Notes: generated from the letters alone by a model not told the origin. Shown: positions 1 through 8,639, counted from the first letter of the stretch. The stretch is 64,000 bases of DNA from Candidatus Sedimenticola sp. (ex Thyasira tokunagai) (GCA_037318855.1 CP134874.1:4217001-4281000); one strand, 5' to 3'. A program made the numbers and translations.

Positions 1-970
1 CTCTGTCTTCTACGCCACTGATCGCAAACTCTCCAACGGCTTTATCCGCAACGGCCACTTTGTCTATGAGTTCAGTGACCGTGATATTGCACGCCAGGAG
101 AATATATTCGGCTCAAAAAAGCTCGGGCAGAAAAAGCTCAACCAGTGCCTGCTCAAGACACTGAAAAACCTCCACCCGGAACTGCTGCTGCTCGGCCACA
201 CTGACCTTATTTTTGAGGAGACCCTGGATGAGGCGCGTCGCCTTCTTCCCGACCTGCGTATCGCCCAGTGGTTTGTCGATCCACTATTCGAGCCCTGGAC
301 TCAGGCACACCTCAAACAGCGTATACCCCACCTCGATGGCTTTTTCTGCACCAGTGCCGGTGATGCCCTCACACCCTACCGCGCTATCAACAAGAACTGC
401 TTCTACCTACCCAATCCGGTGGACCCCTCTATCGAATCTCTGCGCAACGACGAAAAGGATCAGTTCGACATAGACCTTCTCTACTGCGGCATCGACTACA
501 AAGACCCCCTGCGCAGCCAACTCCTCAACGGCCTCAATGACAACCTGCAGGAGGTGCGTTTCAGCCTCTACGGCTCACTGGGTAATCCACCGGTCTTCGG
601 TGCCGACTATCTCGATGTGCTGGCCAAATCGAAAATGGGGCTCAACCTCAGCCGTCGCGACAATATCCCCTACTACTCCTCCGACCGCATCGCCCAACTC
701 AGCGGCAACGGCCTGCTGGTCTTTATCCCGGAAACACCAGGGTTCCGTGACCTATATACAGATGAAGAGGTGGTCTACTTCCAAGGTGGAGACGACCTGG
801 AGGCGAAGATGCGTCACTACCAACGCAACGACAGTGAGCGCCAACAAATCGCCCGCCGTGGCCGCGAGAAGGCCCACAGCAGCTTCAACACCACCCGGGT
901 CACCCAGTTCATCACCGAGGCAACCTTTAGCCTGGAGCCAAGTGAAGATTACGAGTGGGCTGACGTCTGA
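1..970 (+). CDS. CgeB-like (DUF3880-type) glycosyltransferase, 5' end cut by window edge
   Basis: The reading frame is open from base 2 to the TGA at 968-970, giving 322 visible residues with no start inside the window. The C-terminal half has the layout of the Glyco_trans_1_2 domain of CgeB/DUF3880 proteins: a 'GLNLSRRDNIPYYSSDR' segment, then 'GNGLLVFIPETPGFRDLY', then a short acidic helix before the end. This fold (GT-B) moves a sugar from a nucleotide donor to a surface glycan or protein. It lies at the left edge of a polysaccharide locus, and a second protein of the same kind sits on the opposite strand at 7309-8448. The family call is solid; donor and acceptor cannot be read. Confidence 0.75.
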   Translation, partial: SVFYATDRKLSNGFIRNGHFVYEFSDRDIARQENIFGSKKLGQKKLNQCLLKTLKNLHPELLLLGHTDLIFEETLDEARRLLPDLRIAQWFVDPLFEPWTQAHLKQRIPHLDGFFCTSAGDALTPYRAINKNCFYLPNPVDPSIESLRNDEKDQFDIDLLYCGIDYKDPLRSQLLNGLNDNLQEVRFSLYGSLGNPPVFGADYLDVLAKSKMGLNLSRRDNIPYYSSDRIAQLSGNGLLVFIPETPGFRDLYTDEEVVYFQGGDDLEAKMRHYQRNDSERQQIARRGREKAHSSFNTTRVTQFITEATFSLEPSEDYEWADV

Positions 971-1056
971 TTCTTGCTGAGCCTGATCAGTGATAAGCGA
1001 ATCATCTTACACAGTTTCCGGCCGTTATGATGTTAATTTACATCAATCTCTAACCC

Positions 1057-1194
1057 ATGCATCTAGATCATCTTGAATCGCTGAGAGAACACGGTATTAT
1101 TATGAGAAAAGACCTGTACTCCTTTCTGCTTATCAATGACTTTTTGCGATTTCATTGTATCAAGACATATGGAATCTCAGACATTAATCATTAG
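1057..1194 (+). CDS. Possible short or truncated ORF (45 aa)
   Basis: ATG at 1057 opens 45 codons to a TAG at 1192-1194 (MHLDHLESLREHGIIMRKDL... ending GISDINH). The protein-like start and the stop falling exactly where a dispersed 300-bp repeat begins suggest the front of a gene cut off by that repeat. No family is recognised, and it could be chance coding. Upstream (971-1056) I see only an AT-rich intergenic stretch. Confidence 0.2.
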   Translation: MHLDHLESLREHGIIMRKDLYSFLLINDFLRFHCIKTYGISDINH

Positions 1195-1486
1195 CGGGTA
1201 AGCGAGTCTTCGATTTCGTGATGCAAAACGGGACATCCAAGTCCCCCTTTTGAACTCAATCTTCGACAGCCTATTATTGCCCCGGCCGTCCCGGTCTCCA
1301 GCACTACGCAATAACATCGCAAGCTCGTTACTGCTTCGTCGCTGGCTCCCGAGATGACTTGACGTCGCGTTCGTATGCGATCTTTGATTCCCTCTGGCGC
1401 TATGCGCACGCCGGGCATCCAGTATCGCCTCGCGACTACCGGGGACTAACCGCCTCGGCTTTCAGCCTTCCTTGGCGGTCAGCGAT
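1193..1486 (+). repeat. Dispersed ~295-bp repeat, copy 1
   Basis: This stretch recurs in reverse complement at about 44045-44357. Shared blocks include the 'aagcgagtcttcgatttcgt' start, the 'acatccaagtcccccttttg' block, 'tcaatcttcgacagcct', 'aacatcgcaagctcgttac' and the 'ctaccgggga' end. The two copies have diverged by scattered substitutions and small indels. No transposase or clear terminal inverted repeat is visible. A minus-strand ORF of 75 codons lies inside but shows no protein signature. The repeat runs right up to the sulfotransferase gene. Confidence 0.75.
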
Positions 1487-1495
1487 TGCAGTGAC

Positions 1496-2140
1496 ATGTT
1501 TATTAATAAATACAGACGAAAACTAAATAAGATTTTTGGGGGAACAATAATCCAGTATAGTCCACCAAGAAGTGGCAGTACGCTGGTTTATAATATTTTG
1601 AGGGATCTTTTTCCTGGAAAATATATAAAAAAGCGGCACAGTTATGAGTCCAATGACTCAAAGTTTCCGATGGTTGTCACTTATCGGCACCCACTGGACT
1701 GCATTGCCTCCTCTATTCAGCGTTATGAATTAATCCCTACCGATGAAGTAATAAATCAGCAAATATCTGAATTTGAAGAAAATGGAATTTGGGATATTCT
1801 TGAGATTAAAGATAACCCAAGTGTATTGATGCTACGATATGAAGAGTTTGCAAGGGATTTCAATGTTATTTTTAATGAACTTGAGATCTTTTTTGGTATC
1901 AAAATATCTCATCAAAAAAGAAGAAGTCTTTCAGGCCGCTACAATATAAATAATGTAGAGAAAATAATTGCCAGTATGGATTCATTTTCTGAATACGACA
2001 AAATCACGCACTGGCATGGGAAGCATATTTCCGCTTACAAAGGAAGCTCCTACTATTATAAAGAGTTTTTTACTGACTCTCAGATCAGATATTTAGAATA
2101 TGTATACAATAAATTCCTCCAAGAGTTTAACTATATATGA
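1496..2140 (+). CDS. Sulfotransferase-family protein
   Basis: A 214-residue protein if ATG 1496 is used. A TTG at 1472 would add eight residues encoded by the adjoining repeat, so the ATG is preferred. It carries the 5'-phosphosulfate-binding loop PPRSGSTL (residues 23-30) and the 3'-phosphate-binding segment TYRHPLDCIASS (about 62-73), both hallmarks of PAPS-dependent sulfotransferases. The expected reaction is transfer of sulfate from PAPS to a hydroxyl, here probably of a cell-surface sugar given the glycan genes downstream. The gene is AT-rich compared with the housekeeping genes of this window, suggesting transfer. The acceptor is unknown. Confidence 0.75.
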   Translation: MFINKYRRKLNKIFGGTIIQYSPPRSGSTLVYNILRDLFPGKYIKKRHSYESNDSKFPMVVTYRHPLDCIASSIQRYELIPTDEVINQQISEFEENGIWDILEIKDNPSVLMLRYEEFARDFNVIFNELEIFFGIKISHQKRRSLSGRYNINNVEKIIASMDSFSEYDKITHWHGKHISAYKGSSYYYKEFFTDSQIRYLEYVYNKFLQEFNYI

Positions 2141-2233
2141 ATTCGAGCGATAGTTGATTTTATTGGTTGAAATTCTTATCCGTGATGATATTAGTTATTT
2201 TACTGATTTCAAGAATAGTTAATCGGGGGTTAT

Positions 2234-2917
2234 ATGTTCAAAAAACTTGCAGACATGCTTACCAGAAGAACAAACAGTCATTTAATAAATTCTGAAAAGG
2301 AAATAATTAAAAAATACCCTAATATTAAATCAGTCATCCATGTTGGAGGATGTCACTGCCAGGAGTTTGTCGTATATGACGCTAAAGGACTGAGGTCATT
2401 GTTTGTCGAACCGATACCAGAAATGGTTACATTGGCGAAGCAGAAATATCCGTCTATTAATATTTTTGAATATGCATTGTGTGATGTTGATGATGATGAA
2501 GTGGTTTTTAATGTGACTTCTGATAATAATATTGGATCATCTTCATTGCTTGAGTTAGACGAGCATTCCAGGCATCACCCAGATGTTCTTCATGAAAAAA
2601 ATATTACTGTCAGAACAATGACTCTTGATAGTTTGGTTAAGAAGATAGGTTGGGTTCCTGAGCTTCTCGTTTTAGATACCCAGGGCTCTGAGGGGGCTAT
2701 TATTGATGGAGGTTGTGAGACGTTATCTAATAGTGATTTACAATACATTTTCACGGAAGTTAATTTTAGCAGCATGTATAAAGGGTGCATATTATGGCCT
2801 GATTTGAAGACAAAGATTGAATCCTTTGGATTTGAAAAAGTAGCCCACGACCGGTGGTTTGAAAAGTATGAAGCACTTGCTCAACAGCAAGGAAATGCAT
2901 TATTTAAAAGGATATAG
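2234..2917 (+). CDS. FkbM-family SAM-dependent methyltransferase
   Basis: 227 residues; ATG at 2234 follows a GGGGG-rich ribosome site. SAM-binding motif I is visible as SVIHVGGCHCQE (about 33-44), followed by the FkbM-typical 'LFVEPIPEM', 'NIGSSSL' and 'LLVLDTQGSEGAIIDGG' blocks. FkbM proteins O-methylate sugars or small molecules; in polysaccharide loci they usually cap or decorate glycans. It stands between a sulfotransferase and a fucosyltransferase-like gene in the same AT-rich block, so methylation of the same glycan is the likely role (inference). Confidence 0.85.
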   Translation: MFKKLADMLTRRTNSHLINSEKEIIKKYPNIKSVIHVGGCHCQEFVVYDAKGLRSLFVEPIPEMVTLAKQKYPSINIFEYALCDVDDDEVVFNVTSDNNIGSSSLLELDEHSRHHPDVLHEKNITVRTMTLDSLVKKIGWVPELLVLDTQGSEGAIIDGGCETLSNSDLQYIFTEVNFSSMYKGCILWPDLKTKIESFGFEKVAHDRWFEKYEALAQQQGNALFKRI

Positions 2918-3128
2918 ATGAGTACAGGTATGCACTTCCCACCAATTTACCATAATTTGTTCGTTGTAAGCGAAAGCCGTTCACCTAGGATAAGCTACCT
3001 AGCATATTATGACTGAAGTTATACCACAATCTGTTGGTTGGAGAGATCTATTATCGATTATGCATATGATGATTATTTTAAATTATGGGGTTGGGTTATT
3101 GGATCACTCATTGCGGGGAGTTGGCTAG
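2918..3128. other. Intergenic stretch with possible broken ORF
   Basis: Starting at ATG 2918, directly after the FkbM stop codon, a frame runs 32 codons to a TGA, then stays open in the same frame for a further ~46 codons past the start of the next gene. This could be a decayed gene remnant or chance in AT-rich DNA. No motif is recognised and no terminator is seen. Confidence 0.2.
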
Positions 3129-4031
3129 ATGATTGCATTAAAAAATGCAATTAAACGACTCAAGTTTTTTGTTGCAAAGTTAACGTCATCAAAACGATGC
3201 TATGTTACCTGCACAGGAATGACCGATGGTGCAGGTGCCCAGGTTCAAGCTGTAATGTCAACGCAACTGTTTGCACATGATATGGGAATGACATATGTAC
3301 ATACTCCATTCAATAATATTTATTATAGTCATGGGCGTGAGGATGAGCTTGAAGATTATTTTGGTTTAGGGAGCGGAGAATTGCAGGCCCGTACTCTCCC
3401 ATTGGAGACAAAAAAGATCAAAAGGCTGAAGTGGCTTTTTAAATCTAATGTTGTTTACTCTATACCTCATTGCCATGAGTATGCAGACTTGTATCCTCAT
3501 AAGTATACTTTACTGAAAGATGGCTTTAGATCTAAGTTCCTCAAAAATAAACAGATCAATGATGGTAGGTGTGATTGTCTTTCGATTGTAACCCATATCA
3601 GAAGAGGGGATGTTTCGACATCGAAACATTCTGAAAGATATACAGATATAGATAAAGTAAACTTAATTCTAAGTAAAGTGAAAAAGATAGCAGCCTCCAA
3701 GGGCTTAGTGTGCAAGCTTACGGTGGTTTCACAGGGAAGAGTTGAGGACTTTTGTGATATAGACTTTGATGAAGTTGAGTTCCATTTAGATACTGACCTA
3801 AAAGATGCATTTCTTGATTTAACGTCTGCTGATGTACTTGTTATGGCGAAAAGCTCGATGAGTTATTGTACTGCCGTCTATTCAAATGCAGTAGTGATGT
3901 ATGAGCGATTTTGGCATACGCCGCTACCTGATTGGATCGATATTGACCAGGATGATAGACTTATTGAAGAAATAATTTCAAAAAAATATGAGTGTGGCCA
4001 AAAAAAGGTAACACAGAATGAAAATTTATGA
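3129..4031 (+). CDS. Fucosyltransferase-like glycosyltransferase (HxRRGD motif)
   Basis: 300 residues. The key sign is HIRRGDV at 156-162, the GDP-fucose-binding motif shared by alpha-1,2-, alpha-1,6- and protein-O-fucosyltransferases. A C-terminal 'ADVLVMAKSSMSYCTAVYSNAVVMY' region matches the second conserved block of that superfamily in pattern. The N-terminus (RCYVTCTGMTDGAGAQVQA) resembles the 'GGLGNQ' region, though degenerate. The reaction would be transfer of L-fucose from GDP-fucose. gmd and fcl, which make that donor, lie less than 2 kb downstream, which supports the call. AT-rich; overlaps the next gene by 14 bp. Confidence 0.65.
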   Translation: MIALKNAIKRLKFFVAKLTSSKRCYVTCTGMTDGAGAQVQAVMSTQLFAHDMGMTYVHTPFNNIYYSHGREDELEDYFGLGSGELQARTLPLETKKIKRLKWLFKSNVVYSIPHCHEYADLYPHKYTLLKDGFRSKFLKNKQINDGRCDCLSIVTHIRRGDVSTSKHSERYTDIDKVNLILSKVKKIAASKGLVCKLTVVSQGRVEDFCDIDFDEVEFHLDTDLKDAFLDLTSADVLVMAKSSMSYCTAVYSNAVVMYERFWHTPLPDWIDIDQDDRLIEEIISKKYECGQKKVTQNENL

Positions 4032-4860
4032 TTGTTTTACATTTTATAATGAATTTGATTTATTGCGCCTGAGGCTAATGGAGTTATGGGAACATGTCGA
4101 CCATTTTGTCATTGCCGAAGGGGATAGAACATTCACTAATCAAGAAAAACCTTATAATTTTGAAAAAACAAAACATCAATTTTCAGAGTTTCTAAGTAAG
4201 ATCATTTATATAAAAGTCAATGACTATCCAGCTTATACTGGTGACCCATGGCTGTATGAATATCATCAGAGGAACGCTTTATCCCGAGGCTTAAAGCAAT
4301 GCCATGATGACGACTTAATTATGATATCGGATGTTGATGAAATCCCCAATCACGAGGCCATAACTGAGTTCAACGATCCGATTTCGATATTTGGAATGCG
4401 GGTATTCTATTATAAGTTAAATATTGAATGCGCTCCGGATGAGTCAGAAACTAAAAAGATTGTAAAACGTTCAGGTGTTTCTTCTCCCTGGTTTGGAACT
4501 CGCGCTGTTCGTTACAATGACCTTAAAACGCCACAAAATGTTCGCAATGTAAAAGCAAAAATCTATCCATGGTGGAGGATAACCAAGGGCAAGAATCCTC
4601 ACATCATCGAAAATGGTGGTTGGCATTTTTCATTCCTTATGACTGAGGAGGAGATAGAGGAGAAGTTGGGGGCATTTTCGCACCAGGAATACAATACTAG
4701 GGAGTATAATAATCCGGCGTATATCGGTGGCTGCATTAAAGCCATGAAAGCATTCGACCCAGGAAGAGAGTCTTGGAAATGTAGGACAATAAGCCTGGAA
4801 GAAGGCATGCCAGATACGCTAGTAAATAACGTTGAACTATTTCGGAAGTGGCTGAAGTAG
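4018..4860 (+). CDS. Glycosyltransferase family 17 protein
   Basis: 280 residues starting at ATG 4018 inside the end of the previous gene, so the two are translationally linked. The N-terminus MKIYDCFTFYNEFDLLRLRL, the 'FVIAEGDRTFTNQEKPYNF' segment and the metal-binding-like SDVDEIP (104-110) are characteristic of GT17. That family is named after the eukaryotic beta-1,4-mannosyl-glycoprotein GlcNAc transferase (MGAT3) and also has bacterial members. It most likely adds a hexosamine or similar residue to the glycan built by this locus. Donor and linkage cannot be predicted from sequence. AT-rich like its upstream neighbours. Confidence 0.75.
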   Translation: MKIYDCFTFYNEFDLLRLRLMELWEHVDHFVIAEGDRTFTNQEKPYNFEKTKHQFSEFLSKIIYIKVNDYPAYTGDPWLYEYHQRNALSRGLKQCHDDDLIMISDVDEIPNHEAITEFNDPISIFGMRVFYYKLNIECAPDESETKKIVKRSGVSSPWFGTRAVRYNDLKTPQNVRNVKAKIYPWWRITKGKNPHIIENGGWHFSFLMTEEEIEEKLGAFSHQEYNTREYNNPAYIGGCIKAMKAFDPGRESWKCRTISLEEGMPDTLVNNVELFRKWLK

Positions 4861-4936
4861 AATTATTGTTAGAGACTATTAACACTAATCAGTGCATCAG
4901 TTTATGAATGCGCACTAACTACGCAAGGATCTTTTG

Positions 4937-6040
4937 ATGCCTAGTAGCAGAGAGAAAAAGATTGCATTAATCACCGGCATTACAGGCCAGGATGGTGCTT
5001 ATTTGGCCGAGTTCCTGTTGGATAAAGGCTATGAAGTTCACGGCATCAAACGGCGTGCCTCATCATTCAATACCGATCGTATTGACCACCTCTACCAAGA
5101 TCCCCATGAAACCGGGCGAAAGTTCATTCTACATTATGGCGATCTTTCTGATTCAATGAACCTGGTACACATCATCCAGCAGATTGAGCCGGATGAGATC
5201 TACAATTTGGGTGCACAAAGCCATGTGGCCGTCTCATTTGAAAGTCCTGAGTACACCGCCGATACGGTCGGCCTCGGTGCTCTAAGAATTCTGGATGCTA
5301 TACGTATCTCAGGCCTTGAGAAGAAAACACGCTACTACCAAGCCTCTACATCAGAGCTATATGGTGAGGTGCAAGAAACCCCCCAGCGTGAGACCACACC
5401 TTTTTACCCCCGCTCCCCGTACGCAGCAGCAAAACTTTATGCCTACTGGATAACCGTCAACTATCGTGAAGCCTATGGCATGTATGCCTGTAACGGCATT
5501 TTGTTCAACCATGAATCGCCTGTGCGTGGTGAGACATTTGTAACCCGCAAGATTACACGTGCGCTGGCACGAATCAGCCTAGGACTTCAGGACACGCTCT
5601 ATCTCGGAAATATAGATGCCAAGCGAGATTGGGGCCACGCCAAAGACTATGTCGAGATGCAGTGGTTGATGCTGCAACAAGACGAGCCGGATGATTTCTG
5701 TATTGCTACAGGCGTTCAGTATTCCGTTCGGGATTTTGTCAATTTCGCCTGGGGCCACCTGGGTAAGAAGATTCGCTGGGAAGGTGAGGGTGTTGACGAA
5801 AAGGGTTACGATAATGAGTCTGGCAAGCTGATTGTGGAGGTTGATCCTCGCTATTTCCGCCCCACCGAAGTAGAAACACTGCTGGGTGATCCATCTAAGG
5901 CAAAAGAAAAACTGGGCTGGGAGCCAAAAATTACTCTGGAAGAGATGGTACACGAGATGATGGAGAACGACCTGAACCTGGCCAAACGGGATGCTTTGGT
6001 TAAGGAGCATGGATATCAGGCTTATGACTACAATGAATAG
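4937..6040 (+). CDS. gmd: GDP-mannose 4,6-dehydratase
   Basis: 367 residues from ATG 4937, chosen over the adjacent TTG at 4934; AAGGAT lies just upstream. It is an extended SDR: NAD(P)-binding GITGQDG (14-20), catalytic serine/threonine in STSELYGE and YxxxK in SPYAAAK. The conserved FNHESP and RGETFVTRKI segments are present, with a valine where most Gmd proteins have arginine between them. It converts GDP-D-mannose to GDP-4-keto-6-deoxymannose in the cytoplasm. Followed 61 bp later by fcl; together they supply GDP-L-fucose. GC content rises here compared with the genes just upstream. Confidence 0.96.
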   Translation: MPSSREKKIALITGITGQDGAYLAEFLLDKGYEVHGIKRRASSFNTDRIDHLYQDPHETGRKFILHYGDLSDSMNLVHIIQQIEPDEIYNLGAQSHVAVSFESPEYTADTVGLGALRILDAIRISGLEKKTRYYQASTSELYGEVQETPQRETTPFYPRSPYAAAKLYAYWITVNYREAYGMYACNGILFNHESPVRGETFVTRKITRALARISLGLQDTLYLGNIDAKRDWGHAKDYVEMQWLMLQQDEPDDFCIATGVQYSVRDFVNFAWGHLGKKIRWEGEGVDEKGYDNESGKLIVEVDPRYFRPTEVETLLGDPSKAKEKLGWEPKITLEEMVHEMMENDLNLAKRDALVKEHGYQAYDYNE

Positions 6041-6101
6041 TTTTGAATCGGGAATCGATAGTCATCAGGTATCCGCTTACGATGCGTAACCAACGATCAC
6101 T

Positions 6102-7061
6102 ATGAATAAAAATGACAAGATATATGTAGCTGGTCATCGTGGATTGGTGGGGTCGGCCATTGTTCGCCAGTTAAAGGCGGCAGGATTTTCAAACCTGTTG
6201 ACACGTACCCATAGTGAACTGGACCTAGTGGACCAATCTCAGGTTAAGCACTTTTTTGAGACAGAAGAGCCCGAGTATGTCTTTCTTGCCGCCGCCAAAG
6301 TGGGGGGGATTCATGCCAACAATACCTATCCGGCAGAGTTTATCTATCAAAACCTGATGATCGAAGCCAATATTATTGATGCTGCTTACCACAACAAGGC
6401 GAAGCGTCTATTATTTTTGGGGAGCTCTTGCATCTATCCACGAGCAGTTGAGCAGCCCATGCGTGAAGAGGCACTACTTACCGATCTGCTTGAACCGACA
6501 AATGAGCCTTATGCCTTGGCGAAGATTGCAGGCATTAAGCTGTGTGAATCCTACAATCGCCAGTATGGAACGGATTTTCGCTCGGTGATGCCGACAAACC
6601 TCTATGGCCAGGGGGATAACTTCCATCCCAAGAACTCACACGTAATTCCTGCATTGATGCGTCGTTTTCATGAGGCAAAACTTCGTGGTGATGCCGATGT
6701 TGTTGTCTGGGGGAGCGGCACCCCCATGCGGGAGTTTCTACATGTGGATGACATGGCTGCAGCGTCTATTTATGTTCTTGGTTTGGATGAAACAGTTTAC
6801 CAGGCCAATACCCAGCCAATGCTTTCACATATCAACGTAGGCACGGGGGTGGACTGCACCATCCGTGAAATGGCGGAGACCATGAAGCGGGTGATTGGTT
6901 ATAAAGGAAAACTAATCTTTGATGCGTCCAAACCCGACGGTGCCCCACGAAAATTGATGGAAGTATCCCGACTCAAAGGCCTTGGGTGGCAATACACTAT
7001 CCCCCTTGAGGATGGACTACAGATGACTTATGACTGGTTTATCAAAGAGAGTGGCAACTAA
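6102..7061 (+). CDS. fcl: GDP-L-fucose synthase
   Basis: 319 residues. An SDR epimerase/reductase with the NADP-binding GHRGLVGSA near the N-terminus, GSSCIYPR and the YxxxK catalytic pair in EPYALAKIAG, and the family-typical MPTNLYGQGDNFHP and HVIPALMRRFH segments. It turns GDP-4-keto-6-deoxymannose into GDP-L-fucose, the second step after Gmd. The natural user of the product in this locus is the HxRRGD glycosyltransferase at 3129-4031. The gene ends 19 bp before the target duplication of a short inverted-repeat element. Confidence 0.96.
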   Translation: MNKNDKIYVAGHRGLVGSAIVRQLKAAGFSNLLTRTHSELDLVDQSQVKHFFETEEPEYVFLAAAKVGGIHANNTYPAEFIYQNLMIEANIIDAAYHNKAKRLLFLGSSCIYPRAVEQPMREEALLTDLLEPTNEPYALAKIAGIKLCESYNRQYGTDFRSVMPTNLYGQGDNFHPKNSHVIPALMRRFHEAKLRGDADVVVWGSGTPMREFLHVDDMAAASIYVLGLDETVYQANTQPMLSHINVGTGVDCTIREMAETMKRVIGYKGKLIFDASKPDGAPRKLMEVSRLKGLGWQYTIPLEDGLQMTYDWFIKESGN

Positions 7062-7088
7062 AAAAACCAAGCTGGAGAGAACCTATAC

Positions 7089-7261
7089 GTAACTTCTTAA
7101 TAGCATCATGCAGATGTATAACTCCTGAGCGGGGTGCGGTGATGCCTTTTCAGGACGTACAGCAGCAGGGATGCTGCTGTGAGCGTACAGGGACGTATTC
7201 ACAGCGTGTCCTGAAAAGGCATTACCGCTCCCCCTAGGACACGGGCTTATTGAGAAGTTAC
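7089..7261. mobile_element. 173-bp MITE-like element with 8-bp target duplication
   Basis: The ends are GTAACTTCTTAATA and, inverted, GTAACTTCTCAATA. Directly outside both ends is the same octamer ACCTATAC (7081-7088 and 7262-7269), a clean target-site duplication. Inside, a second pair of arms (ATGCCTTTTCAGGAC near 7142-7156, and its complement near 7208-7222) makes the whole unit foldable into a long hairpin. It carries no plausible gene. An 8-bp duplication would fit a non-autonomous relative of an IS family with 8-bp targets such as IS1595 or IS256, but which is not determinable. Confidence 0.85.
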
Positions 7262-7308
7262 ACCTATACCAAGGAACCTTCTGATAGCCATAATATTTTT
7301 GCTGGTTA

Positions 7309-8448
7309 TTAGGGGGGTGAGTCACCTCTTACCACCCCCAGCAGGCACACCCAGCGCTGCTCCCAAGTGTGTCGACTCAACGCTTTTACCCTGCCGGCTC
7401 GACCGATAGCCACAGCCTCCCCAGGATGCTCCACATAATAGTGGGCGATCTCCTGCAATTCCTTCTTGTTGCGGTAGAAGAGAATCTCCTCACCGGGAAC
7501 AAAGTAGTGCGCCAACTCATCACTGTAAGTGGTGAGGTAGGCACAGCCGGTCATCGGCACCTCAAAATCCCGCCCTTTCATCCCCACCTGTTGGGTATTG
7601 CCGATAAAACCGAAGCCGATGGTCAGTAGTGAGCGACTGTAGAGAGCCAACATCTCATCCAGGCTCAAGGGCCCACCGGGCCAGTTCACACCTCGCTTCT
7701 CCACCGCAACACCTGCTGCCTCAAGCGATGCGATCCACTCTCCCCGCTCACCATATTTCTGGCCGATAAAGCTTACCGGTACACTGCGTACTATTTCAGG
7801 CTCAAGAGAAGCAAAGACAGTGGCATTGCCACCGCTGGGTAGAAACAGAGGGTTCGCGCCTATGGCAACATATTTGCCGACATTACTGCTGCTCTGAGCC
7901 GAGACACAGAGATCGAAGATGGGGGCAATCTCCGCACTGCCGGTATAGACCCCATGTTTTTTTGAATTCCAGAACTTGCGGCTGTCATCAAAATCATAAT
8001 TGACCGTAACGATACCAAGCCTGCCGATTCTATCGATCACCTGCTGCGATACCCAGCGACCAGAGAGATAGGAGAAGAAGATATCCAGCGGAGTGCGTCG
8101 ATGGGCCTCCTCAACCTGCCGAAACAGCACCTCTCCAAATGCATCTCGACCACCAGAAAACCAGTCCGTAGCATTCTGATCAAACTGCTCACCCCAATCG
8201 TAGTGAACCACATCAGCGATACCACGCCAGGAATCCACCAAGCCTGCCTGCTCCCAATTGCTATTCTTTACCGCAGCAAAGACCCGAGGCCTCTCCGGCA
8301 GCGCTCCTACTTCGCCTCGCTGCCGCCGCTCGGCCAAGTGCTGCTCAATACGAGCCACCTGCTCGTCTTCAGAGAGCTGGTTCTGAGCAATCTCTTGATC
8401 GGAAATGGGCTGGCGTATCTTGGCGAAGTATTTTTTATAGAGACTCAT
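7309..8448 (-). CDS. CgeB-like glycosyltransferase
   Basis: 379 residues. The N-terminal third is charged and helical; the middle contains 'LDIFFSYLSGRWVSQQVIDRI' and 'GIVTVNYDFDDSRKFW', resembling DUF3880. The C-terminal third is a Glyco_trans_1_2-like domain with GFGFIGNTQQVGMKGRDFEVPMTGC and HYFVPGEEILFYRNKKEL blocks. Family members are GT-B enzymes linked to spore coat or surface glycans. This is the last minus-strand gene of the LPS/polysaccharide run that begins at ilvE and faces the plus-strand fucose genes. The stop (TAA) is 40 bp from the MITE at 7089-7269. Substrate unknown. Confidence 0.75.
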   Translation of the reverse strand: MSLYKKYFAKIRQPISDQEIAQNQLSEDEQVARIEQHLAERRQRGEVGALPERPRVFAAVKNSNWEQAGLVDSWRGIADVVHYDWGEQFDQNATDWFSGGRDAFGEVLFRQVEEAHRRTPLDIFFSYLSGRWVSQQVIDRIGRLGIVTVNYDFDDSRKFWNSKKHGVYTGSAEIAPIFDLCVSAQSSSNVGKYVAIGANPLFLPSGGNATVFASLEPEIVRSVPVSFIGQKYGERGEWIASLEAAGVAVEKRGVNWPGGPLSLDEMLALYSRSLLTIGFGFIGNTQQVGMKGRDFEVPMTGCAYLTTYSDELAHYFVPGEEILFYRNKKELQEIAHYYVEHPGEAVAIGRAGRVKALSRHTWEQRWVCLLGVVRGDSPP

Positions 8449-8517
8449 AATTAAAAAAATTTAATATGGCTAAACAGAACAAGTCTGAAGCCAATGCCAA
8501 TAATAAAAATAGCATTT

Positions 8518-8594
8518 GTAGAAGCCTCGCCCCGGGACGATAGAATATTGCAGGTACCATGCAACTTTCATCGCGGCGAGGGCACCGCTCCTAC
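8518..8594. repeat. REP-like palindrome in 8449-8639 gap
   Basis: The unit runs from 'gtagaagcctcgccccggga' to 'ggcgagggcaccgctcctac', two imperfect inverted arms of the GTAGGAGCGG...CCGCGAT type common in proteobacterial intergenic DNA. A related single arm occurs at 25530-25552. The rest of the gap between the CgeB-like gene and the glycosyltransferase remnant shows nothing else. Confidence 0.6.
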
Positions 8595-8639
8595 CAGCCA
8601 GTGCGCACCCTAGGCTGAATAGTTACTTCCGATCAAGTA

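Noticed and set aside
1191..1418. 75-codon minus-strand frame in dispersed repeat
   Set aside because: Frame not preserved in the second repeat copy at 44 kb, and no recognised motif.
7083..7325. 80-codon minus-strand frame
   Set aside because: It spans the MITE from end to end; the hairpin explains the open frame.
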